Shown here: positions 11,801 through 25,495 of the stretch, in pieces
Layout: every line of letters starts with the position of its first letter
How positions within the stretch are numbered: the first letter of the stretch is position 1
Assembly (NCBI GenBank): GCA_014529385.2
Contig: CM043970.1
Span: 61,991,996 to 62,055,995, forward strand
Length of the DNA stretch: 64,000 bases
Reading direction: 5' to 3'
Origin: Adiantum capillus-veneris
Lineage: Eukaryota; Streptophyta; Polypodiopsida; Polypodiales; Pteridaceae
Notes under the pieces: generated by a model
The model's database searches: none
What the model saw: the letters and a program-made list of their open reading frames with translations, nothing else
What the model was told of the DNA's origin: nothing
Translations under genes and position numbers: made by a program

Positions 11801-12407
11801 GACATCTAGTGGCTATCATGCTTCTATGATAGGGTTTTTTGGAGGGTGCTACATAGAGGATGGGTTTCCCCTTGCAATGGATTGTAGGAGTTGATGGGAT
11901 ATATCTTTGGATATATCTCATTTTTCACCCTTTATGTGTTGCGTGTTGAGGATTCGGATGGATTTTTGTTTTGCTTTGATTCGACATATGCCTTGTTGCT
12001 TGGAGGAGATATGGGCTAGAAAGGAGGTTGGCATGCTGGAAACATCTTTATGTTGTTTGTCAAAGGCTTCCTTGGTTGGTGCAGAGGTCATTGGAGGTAC
12101 CCATGGGATTTGTAGAGGGGGGTTTTGCGCATATGCAACAGATTGATGTGGGTATTGTTGCTGATTGGCGTGCCCTCAAAGGAGATAGGCTATTTTACCT
12201 ACTCATTAGGGCTAATGGGCATTCTTTGATTGTGAATCTAGGCACCCAATTGTTGTCACAAAAGTGTTCATTATTGCACACTCTAACCACCATGGCTATC
12301 ACATCACATTGGCTTTAGAGGGGTGAGGTGTCTCTTGATCAGCACCTACTCTTGAATGTCAATTTCGTGCTCTCCTAGGAACCCATCTCCTCAAAAATCC
12401 TTGATTT

Positions 12408-12533
12408 TGTCATGCCAAGGGTAGGGCCAGGACGGACATGCAGTCAAGGGGGTCTCTATATTTAGCAGGCCGTGGGTCTATATAGAGCATGGATGGATGG
12501 TCATGAGCATGTTCCAGTTCCCTATGCCTTTCA
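12408..12533 (+). repeat. 5' LTR of element C
   Basis: 126 bp with TG...CA ends and a central TCTATATAGAG that may serve as TATA box. Closely similar to the LTRs of element E. Confidence 0.85.
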
Positions 12534-12591
12534 CTGGTGTCAGAGCCAGGGGAGAGGAAGGAGAAGGAGTGCGGAGGGTATGGAAGAAAGG

Positions 12592-12594
<3 letters not shown>

Positions 12595-12669
<75 letters not shown>
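12595..12669. repeat. (CT)n tract of element C
   Basis: About 37 CT units, starting 62 bp downstream of the 5' LTR. Element E has its CT tract at the same distance in its own sense direction. Confidence 0.95.
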
Positions 12670-12675
<6 letters not shown>

Positions 12676-13121
12676 ATGCAAGGCTATGGAGACTTTCTCT
12701 CTTTCTCATGCCTAGAAGGAGGAGGAAGAGCATGCTTGCATGCCATGCATGCTCATTTGCAAAAGGGAGGCCGAGGTAGACATGAAAGCAGAGAAGTTGT
12801 GGGCATGGCCCCTTGAAGGCACAGAGCCGACGAGGTTGAGGCCGTGGGAAGCGCCCCTTAACTGCACAAGGGAGGAGCTCGACCTTCATGGTTTGAAGCA
12901 CAACCAATTCTAAACAGGGTGGCCTCGCCATGTTGACCAAGGTTCGTTTCTACCACGAGGGCCGAAATGCGGTGCAGGCCATGCTACGAGTTTGTCTTCT
13001 CTGGCTGCGCCGTCTTTAGAAAAACGCCATAGCTTTGTTGGCCTTCTTTCCCATTTAAACGCGCAAAGACAAAGGCCTTAGGGCACCAATTTTAAAAGGG
13101 TAAGGGAGAGAACCCATGGAA

Positions 13122-13149
13122 CCCCCCCCCCCCCCCCCCCCCCCCCCCC
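13122..13149. repeat. poly-C tract (28 nt) in element C
   Basis: Uninterrupted C run. Element D has a 25-nt poly-C at the comparable place (after the CT tract); element E has a shorter C run in sense (plus strand G run near 32911). Confidence 0.95.
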
Positions 13150-16100
13150 ATTGAATCGGCCTCAAACATCGGTTCCTCGGCAGGTCGCCACGTTGGGGGA
13201 CGCAACCGATGATGCAGTAGCATAATTTCAGTAATCTCAAGTCAATTACAGCATGCGCAGGATTTCAAGGCATGGTCACCTTGGCACGTACATGATGCTG
13301 CAAGGAGAAATTCTACATCCATGTCTAGCAAGTGATGAGGATTCACGTCGAGCAAGTGATGAGCATCCAAGGACATATGCAAGTAGTGGGGACAATACGG
13401 GAATCCATGCTGAAATCTGCAGCCGAGAAATAGATGGTCACCTTGAATTTTGACTCCGGTTCATGGAGAGATTTACCTTGATATTCTGCAGTCGATCATC
13501 AAAAATCGCATCAGGTGATTATGCAGGGTGTGCAAAAATCTTACGACTCGACTATAGCAATGACAGAAGTCGATAGCGAAGGCTCTATGGTCATGTTTAC
13601 GAGTTTCCCAGGAGGCAATGCTGAAGAAAGTGCTTGACCTCGGACAGGGACACGAACGGATTATGAGGTTTGGAATTTCACGTTCTTGCAATTTTTACAG
13701 CCTTAAGTACAAAATTGTATTGCAAGAGTATGTTCTTATGTTAATCTCGGCCATGGTGCACTTGAGAGATTACCTACGTGTCTAGTATGACCAAAGTTAA
13801 CATATTACGTCCAATTTTGGTAGTCATTACCATGATTTGGACTACGGAGCATGGCTCCAATAGAGATAACCTCTACAGGGTTTCTACGAGGCACGATTGT
13901 CTAGTAGTAGAGGCAACTCAGGCATGGCATGTGCCTTTTAAGGCAACCTTGATTGGCAAGGCCGATCCTAAATGCGTACCATGCTGCATTAAAATTTTGA
14001 AGATTGCCGACAAGCACGGCTCGTATTGACTTTTCAAATGATAAGTATTTGTTGAATGTATGTGTTTAGTATGATGCTACTGGCTTACATTCTTGGCATA
14101 GCGATTAGACTCACGCATGGCTTGAGTCTATACTGCCTTGACTTGAACCACAACTCGTCAGCAGTTCAATTTGATGCAAATGCATAGCCAATTTGCAGTG
14201 TTTTTGGACTCTCAAGGAGATTGGCACATCCTGTTGCTCGACTTGATGCAGGGGGCAAGTTGCTTGGCATGGCCGACTCCTTGTCACTATTTCTAGCAGC
14301 TTCCAGAGGATGCTTGCTACATAGTACTAGTTCATTTCAGTTGAAATTGCTCGACAAGGTCGATTCTTTTTCTCGTGCTCTCTATATGTCAATAGCCGCA
14401 TCCGTTGGCTATTAGAACTAACTGGTTTTGGTGAAGCAAGGCTTCAATTTAGGGGTCTTCAATTGCAGCTTCTCTCGTTTGGCATATGCTATGGGAGGGA
14501 TTAGCCAATGGGCTTGCAAGTTATTTTATTTCGTGAACGACGGGCATATATGGAGCAAGAGGGTGAGTTGTGTATACGACAACTTACACTCCTTGTGTAT
14601 ACGACCATTCCCCCTCGCACAGCAGATATGGCTATGAGCCATCTAGGAGACAGCAGATATGGCTATGAGTCATCTGTCTGAGAGCCAAATATGGCTATGA
14701 GCCATCTGTGAGCAAGGCTTCAATTCAGGAATCTTGCATTGAGCTTTTTCCTCTTTGGGGTATGCTATGAGCACACGCCCTTGGGGAATTTCTCCATATG
14801 CTTGCAGGATGTTTCAAGGCGTGTATATGATACATACACCGACTTTCTCCCACGCAACAGAGCTAGTTATGATCTACATTGAGCAAGTTTTTTCCTTCGA
14901 CATCTCCAGACAATTGGCCACAGCCAAGGTACTGCCCAATGACTTGGTACCATGGGCAGTGGCACACAAGTTTGGGGAGCTGGCAAAATAGGGAATATCA
15001 CTCCCTACCAATACATCTATGCAAGGCACTTATGGTTTTGGCTCTCATGTTTGAGACCATCACTTTTGCCAAGGGCTTAAATTTCTGCATGCACAGCATG
15101 CTAGCTAGGTAGATTCAATCCTACCGCCTTATGCAATATGCTTCCGCTATAACACCAGACACTTTGTCACAGACAAGATAAGTTATGGATTGTTTGACAT
15201 GATTTTTGGTTATTGTCAACGCACAACACCACTAAAAAGAACCTAAAACTTGGACTTGATTCACCGGCAAAGTGTCCTATTCAAGTCATCCTCGTACAAT
15301 CACGACCCCATACACGATAGATGGTCAAGATTTGACTTGCGTTTTTTGTTGCCTCTATTAATGAGAGCTTCATAAAGACAGATTGTTGTATGCTTATAGA
15401 ATAAGCGACAACCCAGACATAAGATGCACACAAGCACATGGATTGGGTACGCACTACATTAGGTTAAGAAACCTTCCTCAACCCAACATGCTACCTCTTT
15501 CTCTCTCTTTCTTATTTATCTCAAGAATAATAAAAAATTTATAAGAAGCTTTTGATACATATCTTGTCTATGAGTCAGCCTAAGCCAAGGTGCTCTAACT
15601 CTCAGCTAGAAATTGGGCAAGACGCCCTCTACATTAGTCTTCATCGTTTTGTCGATTGAACACTAATTGCCATAAGGACTATGAGCCACACACGCTGGCT
15701 ACGAGTCATTGTCAGATCTCGGGTACGACCCAACTGTTGGCATTCCTTAGGTGATTGTTCTTACGATCGAACAGATCTACCCAACACAGGCACTACGAGT
15801 GTCTATGGCAGTACAGTTTTGGGGTAAGACCCTGTGGGTGCTTACTAAATCACCCCATAAGCATTGAGGATCACAGTTTGATCTATTCTCGTTACACTTT
15901 CAAGGAAAGAATTACGCAATCTACCACGCGGTAGCGGACAAATTCAACTTTTCAAGTTGATTCTCATCATTCTGTACACGGTTAACTATGTTGGTTACCG
16001 TTACCTGCTAGTTGAGCAGTTTCTACAAAGGGTCTTAACAAGGGGTTTGACTACGTAAATTCTACCCAACGGGCTTGGGTTGCAAAGGCAACACCCTGGG

Positions 16101-17722
16101 TTTCTAGTGCAATGTTGCTTGGTTTTTTCACAGGTGGGGGACGTGCTCCCGTGCATTTGAATATGGGTAACTGAACTTTTAGATCAATACCTAGGGCCAT
16201 GCCAAGGGCATGTCGGAACAAGTATTTTGGGCCGTAGTGTCCAATGAACATTATGATGTTATGAACCCACTTGTTGGATTCGATTTGGCACATGTTGTCA
16301 CATGGGATACAACATGGTCTAGGGACTCAAGGAGTTTTGTTTAGCCAGTGTGGAGCAAGGCTAATGAGGGTCCCTCTCACTCCTGTCATAGAGTGTTTGC
16401 AGTTACCTCCACACACAAGTACATCTTGTACTTGTAGGATGTTCTTTTTTCAGACATCCTTAGTTGAGACATATTCCACCTGTGGCGGATATGAATCTCT
16501 GGGACTGACACTGGCACCCACTATTTCAAATATGTGTCATGACAAAGTCCCTAGGTACTGGTCACATTTGTTTTCTTGACCATTTACAGCACGACGTATC
16601 AGGAGCAATTTCGGTGGCCAAAAATTGTTGGATACTTAGAATGACTTGTTCATATACAAGTACTACTAAACAATATTACATATGGTTTTTTATACATATA
16701 GCAGGGCTCTAAGTTGTTAATGAAAAATTTTCATTGTTTGTCCCTAGAAGTGATTAATGTTTCACCTTCTAATATGGTTCAAACGTTTTAGCAAGGCTTG
16801 GAAATGATTGCATCATAAAGTATTTAGTTTCTTTTCAGAACTATTTAGATTCCTCTTTACTGTGTGCTACGCACATCACATTCGCCATAAGTATTGGCAA
16901 GGATGATCATGGATATACAGGTTCGGATCTATTTTTTGCTAAATGCATCCACACTAGGTGTTATGGGCCCTAGTGTTTAGCAAAGGCTCATTTGGAATGG
17001 CATGCATATTCATCAAGTTGTTGCTTATGAAGGATTTTGCACTCTATGTGGAGTCTCTCTCTGAGCTTACTTTTGGATCTACCAATCACAAATAGAGGTC
17101 ATGGCTCGGTTTGGGTGCTTGTGGATTTTTCACGTTAATCAAGATGGTTATTCATCAGGCCATCGCTATTTGCTCACCAATGTTGTATGATATTGTGATC
17201 ATTGTTTACGGGCCATCTGGGAAGACCGTTTATACATCTTGGGGAAAACACCTCAGTTATCTAAGGGGATAGGAAGATAACAAAGTGTAATATTGTGCTG
17301 AAGGATATGCAAAGTGCGTACGTTAGCACCAAAAACAAGCAATCCAATTAGTAAGCATTTATTGCTCTACTTGGAGTTTGCTTACCATAAGTTAAAGCAT
17401 GTTTGCGACTAGGTGTAGTCTCTTCATGTATAAATCAAGTTCTCAACCTTGAACACTAGTTATGGTGGGGTTGTTTACTACTCAAGGACTTAAACTTGGC
17501 TGATTAGTTATTTTAGCAAGTTACTTTCATGGAAAGTGAAAAGAGGTACTCTTTAGGGTACATCTTGGTGTGATAACTCGTTTTGCATAGCTCGTGTGTG
17601 TTTTAAATGGAGTCTACACACTATGATTGGATAGGATCGATAACACAAGATGATTGCAAATGGACAACGATGTGAAAAATCAAGGTGTTACTCTTGGTTT
17701 CATTGAACCTCCTGCTGAACCG

Positions 17723-17819
17723 TCATGCAGTCAAAGGGGTCCCTATATTTAGCAGGCCATGGGTCTATATAGGGCATGGCTGGTAGTGATGAGCATGTTC
17801 CAGTTCCCTGTGCCTTTCA
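17723..17819 (+). repeat. truncated 3' LTR of element C
   Basis: Begins at 'catgcagtcaaaggggtc', which corresponds to about position 30 of the 5' LTR, and ends 'tgcctttca'. The TSD copy GATTT follows directly. Confidence 0.85.
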
Positions 17820-17824
17820 GATTT

Positions 17825-18599
17825 GTCTATGTATGCAACCCAAACAATCATGTAACTCTCTCTCCTTGTGAGACATAGCTCAATGTTGCATCACATGTGC
17901 TTGCCTACAAGCCTAAGAAGATGCATTAATGCATGTAGCCAAATGAGTTGCAGCATTTGTAGAGTGAGTGGCCAAAAATCTTGAATTTTCTGAGACAAAG
18001 AGCATCCTAAACCACCAAGTCAAGAATGTATGATCCTCATCAAGGCATATGGGAAGTCTAAAATCTCAAAGTTAAACAAACTCGGGCATGATCAGATAGC
18101 AATGTGTGGGCCAAATCGTAACTATCCCACCATGAGATGCTAACCAAGAGCCAATATAAAATAATATAGTCCATCAAGCAAGCAGCCTGATTGTCTCTTG
18201 AAACCCCATGAAAACTGCAAGGAATAGGGAGTGTGAATCAAATATGGAATATGTTGGGCATCTAGTCCAAAAATTGCAAAAGAAATCTATCCAAAGCATC
18301 TCTTGTATGAGGTGCAATACATGGTAGTGTAGGCATCAGGACTCCCCATCAATCTCCAAAATTCTCTCCATTGTTGAAGGCTCCCTCAAAAATCCATGAA
18401 TCCACAATCTGCAATGCATCCACAATTTGCTACCAAAACCTCGCTCTTTCATTAACCAAGGTGGGGCCATAGATAACACTCCTACTACCAAAGAACCATC
18501 AATCTCAAGAGAAATTCACAAAGCTCTTCCATGTAGCAATGTACCATGGCCATGCACACAATGTCTCCAATGCGATCCCACAAAAATGCATACACCACA
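17825..18599 (-). pseudogene. LINE endonuclease (APE-type) fragment, part 2
   Basis: On the minus strand one frame reads SVIYGPTLVNERARFWQQIV, then DALDRFLLQFLD and LAHTLLSDHARVCLTL. These fit the plant LINE apurinic-like endonuclease pattern: Y(A/G)P-N-ER-FW, then SR(L/I)DRF and the catalytic SDH. Several stops are present. The 5' part of the same reading direction resumes beyond element D at 24524. It is antisense to the LINE reverse transcriptase relic at 11140, so the two need not be one element unless an inversion occurred. Confidence 0.65.
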
Positions 18600-18604
18600 A
18601 CTAG

Positions 18605-18760
18605 TGTCATGCCAAGGGCCAAAGGGGTCTGAATGGCTCGCTACATCCAGGAGCGTACTGCAAGGGCATAAGGTTAAGGGGTCCTACTTGCAAGAGCCAA
18701 GGGCTATGAGTAGGTATGTTGGGAGGATATCATTATGCATGTCCACCCCTAGGTCTTACA
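18605..18760 (+). repeat. 5' LTR of element D
   Basis: 156 bp. It shares the first 14 bases (TGTCATGCCAAGGG) with the LTRs of C and E, but most of its body is different. A GGCTATGAGTAGG segment corresponds to GGCCTATAAGTAGG in the 3' copy, a likely TATA region. Confidence 0.88.
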
Positions 18761-19011
18761 TTGGTTTCAAAGCGCCGGGTTTTTGAGAGAAAAGGGCGCG
18801 GTCCCTGGTCTTGCATGTTTTCTGCATGTTCATGCAATTGGGGAAGAAGGAGGGGAATAGGAGAGTCGAGAGTTGCACGTGCAGGCACCCTTAGTAAGGA
18901 CAGAGCCAAAGATCTCGACCAGCACCAAATTGCTAGCAAGCGAGCGCGTGGGGAGCACAAGGCAATGGGGGTGAAAACCCGTCAAGGGTGCGAGCTGATG
19001 AGAGCAACGGA

Positions 19012-19182
<171 letters not shown>

Positions 19183-19293
19183 GAAATCCCGTCATCACTT
19201 TGGGTTTGTGGAGGGCGCCCATTTTCTTTCATTTGGCCACCCACGAAGGCTAAATTTTGGGGTCAACTAACCAAGGGAGGGTGCCCATAGTAG

Positions 19294-19318
19294 CCCCCCC
19301 CCCCCCCCCCCCCCCCCC
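19294..19318. repeat. poly-C tract (25 nt) in element D
   Basis: Uninterrupted C run about 115 bp after the CT/GT block. Confidence 0.95.
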
Positions 19319-20036
19319 TTCTATTTGCCATAGGCAAGAAAATCCGAGCATAGAAGGCACAAGCAGCCAAGGCCAAGGATCAACAAAAATCCAAATTTTA
19401 GAAAGTTCTTTGAAATTACAGCAACCTCGAGCCAATTGCGACATACTCCAAAAGCCCTAATTATCAAATTTCAATATAATCAACAATTGGAGGAATATAT
19501 GCCGATGTGTTTAATCGGTCAATAACATGTGCCTACTGCAAGCACGAAAGTGGTGTAATTTGCATTTTGGTGAGCGGATTGAACAAGACACAGTCTTCTC
19601 CGACAAGTGTAGCAAGTTGGTAAATCATCAAGGTGCTTTGACAAAGGCTACGGCCTTCTATTCGACCTCGATAACATTTTCTAGCGACTTTTTCTTGGCA
19701 CGGCCAAGCACAATAGCTTCAACATCAATAATTATCTCCAATTAAATTAGCAAGGCTAATTAATTGCGATTACAAGTGTTCTTTGGCGGTTTGATGTCTT
19801 CAAGGTATTTCGTGCTTTTGATTTTGCAAAACTATCCATCATGGATCCCGTGTTTCACTCTCTAGACATGGGGATGCTTAAGAATCATCTCTTTTATTTT
19901 GAACTTTCCTCACAGGAATCGACTCCTCCTCCCATAGTGTCCTGGAAATTGTGGAGGATACCAGCAACTTACCCTAAGCAAGGGGGTACGTCAGGCGATG
20001 TGACCTCCAAAAGTTTGATGTGACTGATTTTGAAAA

Positions 20037-20297
20037 TTGGCCAGTCGAGTACAATTGCTTGCTACTCATGCAGAGCAACTTACAGAGTCAATCACCTCAT
20101 ACATCTCGGAGGATGGAGTCACTACCCATGAGGAAAAGGTCAAAAAAGTCTTGGTCGACGTGGCCAAGAGGAGACTTTTAGCTACAAATTTTAAGAGACC
20201 AAAATTGCAAAATTTATGCTTTAATTGCATGGGACAACCTCAAAGAAAATATTGTCCCCATGCATTGAACTCAAAGGATTTTAACGAATGTCATTAG
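20037..20297 (+). pseudogene. possible gag remnant in element D
   Basis: An 86-codon frame includes SEDGVTTHEEKVKKVLVDVA and, near its end, LCFNCMGQPQRKYCPH. The latter resembles a CCHC zinc knuckle with the His position changed to Gln and one residue lost before the last Cys. If real, it is the only coding trace I can find in this family and would mark descent from an autonomous element. The match is weak and could be chance. Confidence 0.25.
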
Positions 20298-23200
20298 TAA
20301 GTTTTCAATCATCTTTTACATACCATTTAGTAAGTATTTCGTTGCTCAGTTCTTTGTATATGATACAATACACGGATAGATATAGCACATGCAGTCTAGA
20401 CATTGCAAATGCTGCATTTTTGTTACCTCTATATGGTGATTCTCCTTATGCTATTTACATTTAGGTAAATCAACAAGATATGGTATACCTATTCTTTTGT
20501 CGGCAAGGCCCTTTGAACAACGTAGAATTTCTCCTACCAATTGCATGGTATGTGAACATTTGCGGACGCAAAACATAGTTACAAGCATTGTAATTTCTTG
20601 CACTATTTATGGTAAAGCAAGGCTTTGAGGAGCACGGGTCCATATCTATTTATGCATTGGGGACAAGGTTTCTCCAAAGCAATTATAGCTTGCTAGAGTG
20701 CAAGCAAAGTAAGTACACAAAGTACATTGAAACCACAATTCTACCATAAGATACTACGACTTTTGCGGTCAAGGATGGAGTTTCCAGAAAGTATGTAAAG
20801 ACGTTCAATTTCAGTTTTCAATTTTAATTTTATTACTTTTGCAGAATTTTCTACAATATCAACTTGGTAATCAAATGTTGCTTTGGTCAAGCATAGTTTA
20901 TAAATTAGATTTGATTGATAAACTTCCTCAGCTACCTTATTTAAGATTGCGCAATCTAACGATTCTCAAAAAATATACGATTCGGCAAGTCTGATTCTCT
21001 ATACAAGCTCGACAAGGTCCATTTTCTTTTACTTTGTCATCTCTGTGGCAACAAGAGCACATGCTAGCTAAGAGCAATCAGACTCCAATCTATCTTATTT
21101 TCTCGATGAAATTATGCGAAGCAAGGCTTCACTTTGGGGCATTTTTCCTAGGAGCTTCCAAAGTTTGGAATATGCTACTAACATACAAACTTGAAAAAAC
21201 CTTTGGCAACATGTCTACCTACTTATTAGAGGTCGTTATGAACTACGCCACAAGGGCATGCAGGGTACATTCACTGACAGTTCAAAATTTCTCACTATAT
21301 ATGGCTAGAAGTCAGCTCCACACAAAGGCCCCTCTTCTCAGAGGGGCAACAAGGTTAGATAATTTTGGGTTCTACTTGTATTTATGTCTTACACATTTCA
21401 TTTGAAAAATATTTCTCTATTGTGCAAAGCAAAGTGCTTTGACAGACTTACTGCAAAGCAAGGATTCTATTACATGACACAATAATATCCATTAATTTAG
21501 GATCAATGATAATGGCACACACATTTTGCACTAAGAGGATATAAGCTCACAATTATGGTGTGTAATGACCAAGCGTGATGTATCCATGCTAGTACATATC
21601 GTGCAAGGCACATATGACATCTTCTCATATTGTGAAGATTGTCATTGAAGCCAAGGGCTTATCACACTATTTTTCTGATATACATGCATGGCACGCCATT
21701 ATTGTGGACTCATTCCACTAAAGCATGGTTTATGTTTTCACTATAACATTAGCTACTTTGTTCAGAAAGAGTTGAGGCTGGTATATTTTCTTGCGATCCT
21801 TGTATATAACTACAGCGGCAAGCAATTTCTGTCCACAAGGTGTTGACTTTCAGATAATGATTCCTGTGGATACCAAATAGACATGGCCTCGCTATCAAGC
21901 AAATATTTCATGAGACGACATGAATATATTAAGAGATCCTCCCAATAGGTAATCTCTTGTTGCAAACCCAAGAAAATCTAGTATGGCTACTTTTTTGGGG
22001 GTAACTATTGTCTTCTCTTCATGGAGAGATATGATCCTTTTGACATTCAATTGTGAACAATTTCCAACTTAAGAAGAGTTGTTGCTTAGTTTGAGCACTG
22101 AATATCTTTCTAGGACTACTATTTTTAGGGGTACAACCCAAATCACATACAATCACGTCATCATTGTTGAAAGTCACAGTTTCATCTCGTCGCAGTTGTT
22201 CTTTCAAAAAAAAAAATCCGTAATGTGCCAGTGCGTAGTGGACAATTTCAACTTCCAAAGTTGATTTCAATCACTATTAGACACGATAGTTGTGTTGGTA
22301 ATCGTTAGCTTCTAAGTTGAGCAATTTTCATACAGAGTACCAAGGGGTTTGGATTGCAAAGGCAGCACCCATGGTTACCAGTGTACTACTACTTTATTTT
22401 CACTAATTCTTCAATTAGTGTTGCTAGGCCTTCTCAAGTGGGAGATTTGGTCATGTGCATTTGACTACTTGTAAGTGAACACCATGGTCAACCTCTAGGT
22501 AGGCATCTCATTTGGTTTTATTTTCAAATATGTTTTGATTGAATTTTTCCAAGTAGGATGTATACGTTTATATACTTTCATCCATTTTCCTCTTCAAAGA
22601 CATGACAGGGTCATGTACAAGCAAAGTATCCTGGGACGTAGTATCCAAAATACATTTTTGCGTTATGATATTACGACCTACATGTAGGGTTTGGTTTGGC
22701 ACATGTTGTCACATGGGATACAACATGGTGTATGAACTCAAGAAGTTCATATTAGCCAGCGTGGAGAAAGAATAACGAGGGTCCCGCTCACTCATGTCGC
22801 AGAGTGTTTACAGTTACCTCCACACACAAGTACATCTCGTACTTAATGTTCTTCCTTTGGACATCCTTATTTGAGACATATTCCATATGTGGAGAATATT
22901 AGTCTCTAGGACTAACATTAGTGCCTATTATTTCAATTATGTGTCGCGATTAAGTTGCAAAATGCTGGTCAAATCCGTTCATTAGACCATTCTAAACACG
23001 TTTTATCATGAACGATTTCAGTGGCCAAAAATTGCCGGATACTTAGTAATGCTTGTTAAGGTTACAAATATTGTTAAACAACTTCAACGGATGGTTGTTT
23101 ATACATGTCACAAAGTTGTGTTTTGTCAATGAACTAGTGCATTTGGTACCTAGATGTGATGGATTTTCACAATTGGAGACTCAATTGGCTCAGGATTCAT

Positions 23201-24362
23201 TTTTGTCTTAAATCTAAGAGCCGCAAGCAGCCCTAGATGCATGCTAGGTAGCCTTAATCCTGATTCTTCTATTATGGTCCAAATAATTTAGCACAATTTT
23301 CATGTGAAAAGTATTGAGTTCTTCTCCCGTGAGCTATGAGCATACCATTAGCCATACGCATCGGCAAGTATGGTTATGGATATGCAGGTTTGGATCTTTT
23401 TTTTGCTAAATGCATGCACTAGGTGTTATGGGCCCCAGTGTTTAACAAAGGCTGAATTGGAATGGCATGCACATTCACGACATTAGTAGCTTCTAAAGCA
23501 TTTTACACTTTATGTGCACTACGACTACGAGATAAATTGTAGATCTATCAATTATTAATAGAGATCATCGCTTGGTTTGTGTGCTTGTAGATCTACCCAT
23601 TTAAGTTAACCAAGATGGTTGTCCCTAAAATTATTGATTAATCAGCAATAAGGAATTGTGATCCCTGTTTACCAATCATTTTGGAGGACTCTTTGTAAAC
23701 AATGGGGAAACACACGTCCATGTTGTCAGATATCCAGAGAGGATAGGTAGATTACAAGTGTTAATCTTGTGCTAAAGGATATGCTAAGCGTATACATTAG
23801 CACTAAGCAATCCGATTGGAAAGGTTATCTCTCTTGTTGGAATTTGCTTACCATACAACAAAGCATGTTGGTGACTAGGCTTAGCCTCTTCATGTTTAAA
23901 TCGGGTTCTCAACCTTGAACACCGGTTATGGTGGGGTTGCTCATTGGAGAAAAATATTAATTCAAGGACTTATGCTTTGCTGATGAGTTATGTCAGCCAG
24001 TTACTTTCATGGAAAGTGAAAAGAGGTACTCTCCTATATATATCTTAGTTGTGATAACTTGTTTAGTGTACTCTTTTAGATATATCTTAGTTGTGATAAC
24101 TCGTTTAGCATACTCACGTGAGTTCTAAATGGATTATATATGCTAGGTTGGCCGGTTACATAAGACAATTGCAAAGGGACAAAAATATGGAAAAATCAAG
24201 ATGCTCTTCTTGCTTTCATTGAACCTCCTATTGTATCGTGTGTCGGTCAAATGGATGGTTGGCCCGAGTGTGGGATTCCATTGTGGAAAACATTAGTGTT
24301 TTCACAAATACATCACCACTTTTGTTTTTGAGGACAAAAAAGCTTCTCTAAGGGGGGAGTAA

Positions 24363-24518
24363 TGTCAAGGCAAGGGCCAAATGGGTTTGAATGGCTCAGT
24401 ACGGCTAGGAGTTAAGGGAAAGGGAATAAGGTTAAGGGATCCTACTTGCGAGAGCGAAGGCCTATAAGTAGGGAGGTTGGGAGGAGATCTTTATGCATGT
24501 CCACCCCTAGGTCTCACA
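24363..24518 (+). repeat. 3' LTR of element D
   Basis: 156 bp; preceded by 'ctaaggggggagtaa' (polypurine tract) and followed by the ACTAG duplication. Confidence 0.88.
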
Positions 24519-24523
24519 ACTAG

Positions 24524-24830
24524 GATACTATTGGCCAATCGTAACTCCCCAAAAAATATGAGATGCCCCATGTAACAACTTGCCCCATTTGCAATAGTTG
24601 TTTGTAAATATCTTGTGCTCTTGCACAAGAAGTAAATCCACAACTCAATCTACATGAGAACACAAGTCTCTACAGAGAAAATTATGTCTTGAGTCACTTC
24701 TACAATCCCTTGGCATTCCAAGTAAAATTATGTAAATCCATGTGACAAGTGAAGATGAACCTTAAACCTCAAAGACTTATATCATTATAGCTAGTGTTAC
24801 AAGACTAAAAATATTAACATCGAGCCCTCC
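24524..24830 (-). pseudogene. LINE endonuclease fragment, part 1
   Basis: Continuation, across element D, of the minus-strand LINE reading at 17825-18599; the sequence joins at the ACTAG target site. The translation is poorly conserved (GHLIFFGELRLANSI-like), and the assignment rests mainly on continuity. 24831-25495 has no assignable feature. Confidence 0.4.
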
Positions 24831-25495
24831 TGATCTTTGGCCAAATCCATGGAGCAAGAGCTAAAGGAAGAGCATCGTCATCGTGCAATAGAGGTCGTAC
24901 ACTTGAGGCCTCTATCCGAGTCTTTGTACCAGAGCATGGGACTCTACATCTACCTAGGAAAGAGCACGCTTTTTGTGCAAGATGTAGAATGTACAATCAT
25001 ATAAACAAAGGACCTGAGAAAAATCCATTGTACTCAGGTCGTGAGAATTGCCAAGTTTATGGAGCACTCGCCATGAAAGAGTGAGGAACATGGGGCAATG
25101 GGCAGGCACATAAAAGTGGACGCAAAGACGAAGTGGTGACATGTGTGTGGAGATGGAGTGGGAGTGGGTCAAAGATGTGTATCATTAGCCATGTCTCACG
25201 CAGGATTACTATATATGCAAGGCTCCCATTTATGAGCTTGTGTATTCAATGTTCAAAATGGAGAAAGACTATCAACGCTTAGTGGAAGCCATTGCAAGAG
25301 AGAGAGAAGCTATTTTGGACAACTTAAATTTATCTTTATAGATGCCACAACTAGAGTGAAAATTGTAGAACATGCCTTGTAAAACTTGCAGTGACTTTTT
25401 GAATCATTGTATATGATACTCTCAATACAAGACTTTCAATTTCAAAAGAGTATCATTGTGTGCAAGCTATGAATAACAAAACAAGTGAATAAAGT

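Larger units (their letters stand above)
12408..17819 (+). mobile_element. Element C: non-coding LTR retrotransposon (LARD-like)
   Basis: The 5' LTR (12408-12533, TGTCATGCC...CCTTTCA) is followed by a primer-binding site TGGTGTCAGAGCC (12535). The 3' LTR (17723-17819) lacks its first about 29 bp and the polypurine tract, evidently by a deletion. The target-site duplication is a perfect GATTT (12403-12407 and 17820-17824). The interior carries a (CT)n tract 62 bp after the LTR, a 28-nt poly-C tract and about 4.5 kb without recognisable gag or pol. Blocks near 16280-16600 and 17240-17480 match elements D and E. It depends on proteins from elsewhere, if it is a LARD. Confidence 0.85.

Noticed and set aside
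16271-16579. 102-codon frame in element C, with similar text in D and E
   Set aside because: The DNA is conserved between the three copies, but the frame is not kept open in D or E, so it is shared transposon sequence and not a gene.
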